Notes under the pieces: model-generated
Databases searched by the model: none
What the model saw: the letters and a program-made list of their open reading frames with translations, nothing else
Told to the model about the DNA's origin: nothing
DNA from: Acidobacteriota bacterium
GTDB lineage: Bacteria; Acidobacteriota; Blastocatellia; HR10
Direction of reading: 5' to 3'
NCBI GenBank assembly: GCA_030550025.1
Contig: JAUQQC010000004.1
Coordinates: forward strand, 124,001-188,000
Length of the DNA: 64,000 bases
Part shown: positions 63,530 to 64,000 of the stretch, piece after piece
Layout: each line of letters begins with the position of its first letter
Position numbering within the stretch: position 1 is the stretch's first letter
Position numbers and translations under genes: made by a program

Positions 63530-64000
63530 TCAGGCGAGCGCTTCGACAATAAGGGCGATGCCTTGTCCCCCACCGATGCACGCGCTCGCGAGTCCATATC
63601 GCCCTCGGCGGCGGCGCAATTCCAGAAGCAGCGTGAGTACCAACCGCGTGCCCGTCGCCCCCAAGGGATGGCCAAGAGCAATGGCTCCGCCATTGACATT
63701 CGTTCGCTCGCGGTCGAGTCCGAGCGCCTTCTCCACAGCCAGATATTGCGCGGCGAACGCTTCGTTGATCTCGATGAGGTCCATGTCCTCCAGCCTCAGC
63801 CCCGCCTTCTTCAAAGCTTGTTGCGAGGCCGGGACTGGACCGATGCCCATGATGGCCGGGTCGACGCCGACGATTCCCCAGGACACGATGCGTCCCAGAG
63901 GCTTCACTTCGCGAGAGCGAACCACCTCCTCATCTCCGAGGATAACGGCCGCAGCTCCATCCACGATCCCCGAGGCATTCCCCGCCGTCACACATCCGTC
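63530..64000 (-). CDS. Acetyl-CoA acetyltransferase (thiolase), C-terminal part
   Basis: The last 156 residues of a thiolase; the N-terminal half with the acylated cysteine lies beyond the window. Visible are [37 protein letters not shown], the substrate-binding histidine in [19 protein letters not shown] and the catalytic cysteine in SACIGGGQG. It condenses two acetyl-CoA or cleaves 3-ketoacyl-CoA. The next gene on the strand starts 25 nt downstream, so it likely heads an operon with the dehydrogenase and hydratase. Confidence 0.95.
   Translation of the reverse strand, partial: DGCVTAGNASGIVDGAAAVILGDEEVVRSREVKPLGRIVSWGIVGVDPAIMGIGPVPASQQALKKAGLRLEDMDLIEINEAFAAQYLAVEKALGLDRERTNVNGGAIALGHPLGATGTRLVLTLLLELRRRRGRYGLASACIGGGQGIALIVEALA

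Overview
The window is about 62% GC by eye and gene-dense, with short intergenic gaps. It carries no rRNA, tRNA, CRISPR array, insertion sequence or phage gene that I can recognise. The gene mix is that of a free-living Gram-negative (diderm) heterotroph: PBP1A, a periplasmic di-haem cytochrome c peroxidase, an MCE/Mla lipid-transport pair, TPR proteins with signal peptides, and large secreted repeat proteins. The combination of an RNase J, a LacD-type aldolase, a microcompartment shell gene and secreted cohesin/dockerin-like proteins suggests Acidobacteriota (Blastocatellia-like, perhaps thermophilic). That placement is inference; no phylogenetic marker was aligned.

Layout. 1-6.1 kb, minus strand: fdhD (cut by the window edge), a stand-alone FdhF/YdeP molybdoenzyme, radC, a LacD-like aldolase and an RluD-type pseudouridine synthase. 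6.2-7.2 kb: moaA. 7.2-9.2 kb, minus: a small secreted protein and a TPR protein. 9.3-11.6 kb: a two-gene bacterial microcompartment cluster (one BMC-H shell protein and a CoA-acylating aldehyde dehydrogenase with a fused tail). 11.6-25.7 kb: housekeeping genes, namely RNase J, uppP, recG (minus), a processive GT2 glycosyltransferase, a secreted Xaa-Pro peptidase coupled to mutS2, then dnaG-rpoD. 25.7-26.8 kb: a zinc-ribbon membrane protein followed by a decayed second copy. 27-33 kb: two coupled secreted proteins, a metalloprotease with PPC, HYDIN-like, cohesin-like and dockerin domains, and a BNR/sortilin-like propeller. 33-38.4 kb: tlyA and an M28 peptidase (minus), an ECF sigma/anti-sigma/LTXXQ module, and a cysteine-rich secreted orphan. 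38.5-41.6 kb: mlaE-mlaD without an ATPase, and cytochrome c peroxidase. 41.6-44.1 kb: kbl-tdh for threonine breakdown. 44.2-49.5 kb: a UbiB kinase, and a tightly overlapping trio ending in mogA and PBP1A. 49.5-54.6 kb: nagA, a methyltransferase, a flippase, and a Rieske-TenA-membrane protein operon. 54.6-60.3 kb: gatB, dnaE and a divergent PII protein. 60.3-64 kb, minus: a thiolase/3-hydroxyacyl-CoA dehydrogenase/enoyl-CoA hydratase set with a secreted beta-repeat protein among them.

How genes work together. Molybdenum-cofactor functions are scattered (moaA, mogA, fdhD) but all serve enzymes like the FdhF/YdeP protein. Many gene pairs use ATGA or GTGA start-stop overlaps. Promoters resemble sigma-70 sites. 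Several -10 hexamers lie only 8-9 nt before the start codon, suggesting leaderless transcripts, and four share a GTGCTANNAT extended -10.

The most unusual items are the secreted metalloprotease that carries cohesin-like domains on both sides of a dockerin in one chain, the minimal BMC cluster, and the PII protein lacking the usual T-loop tyrosine.
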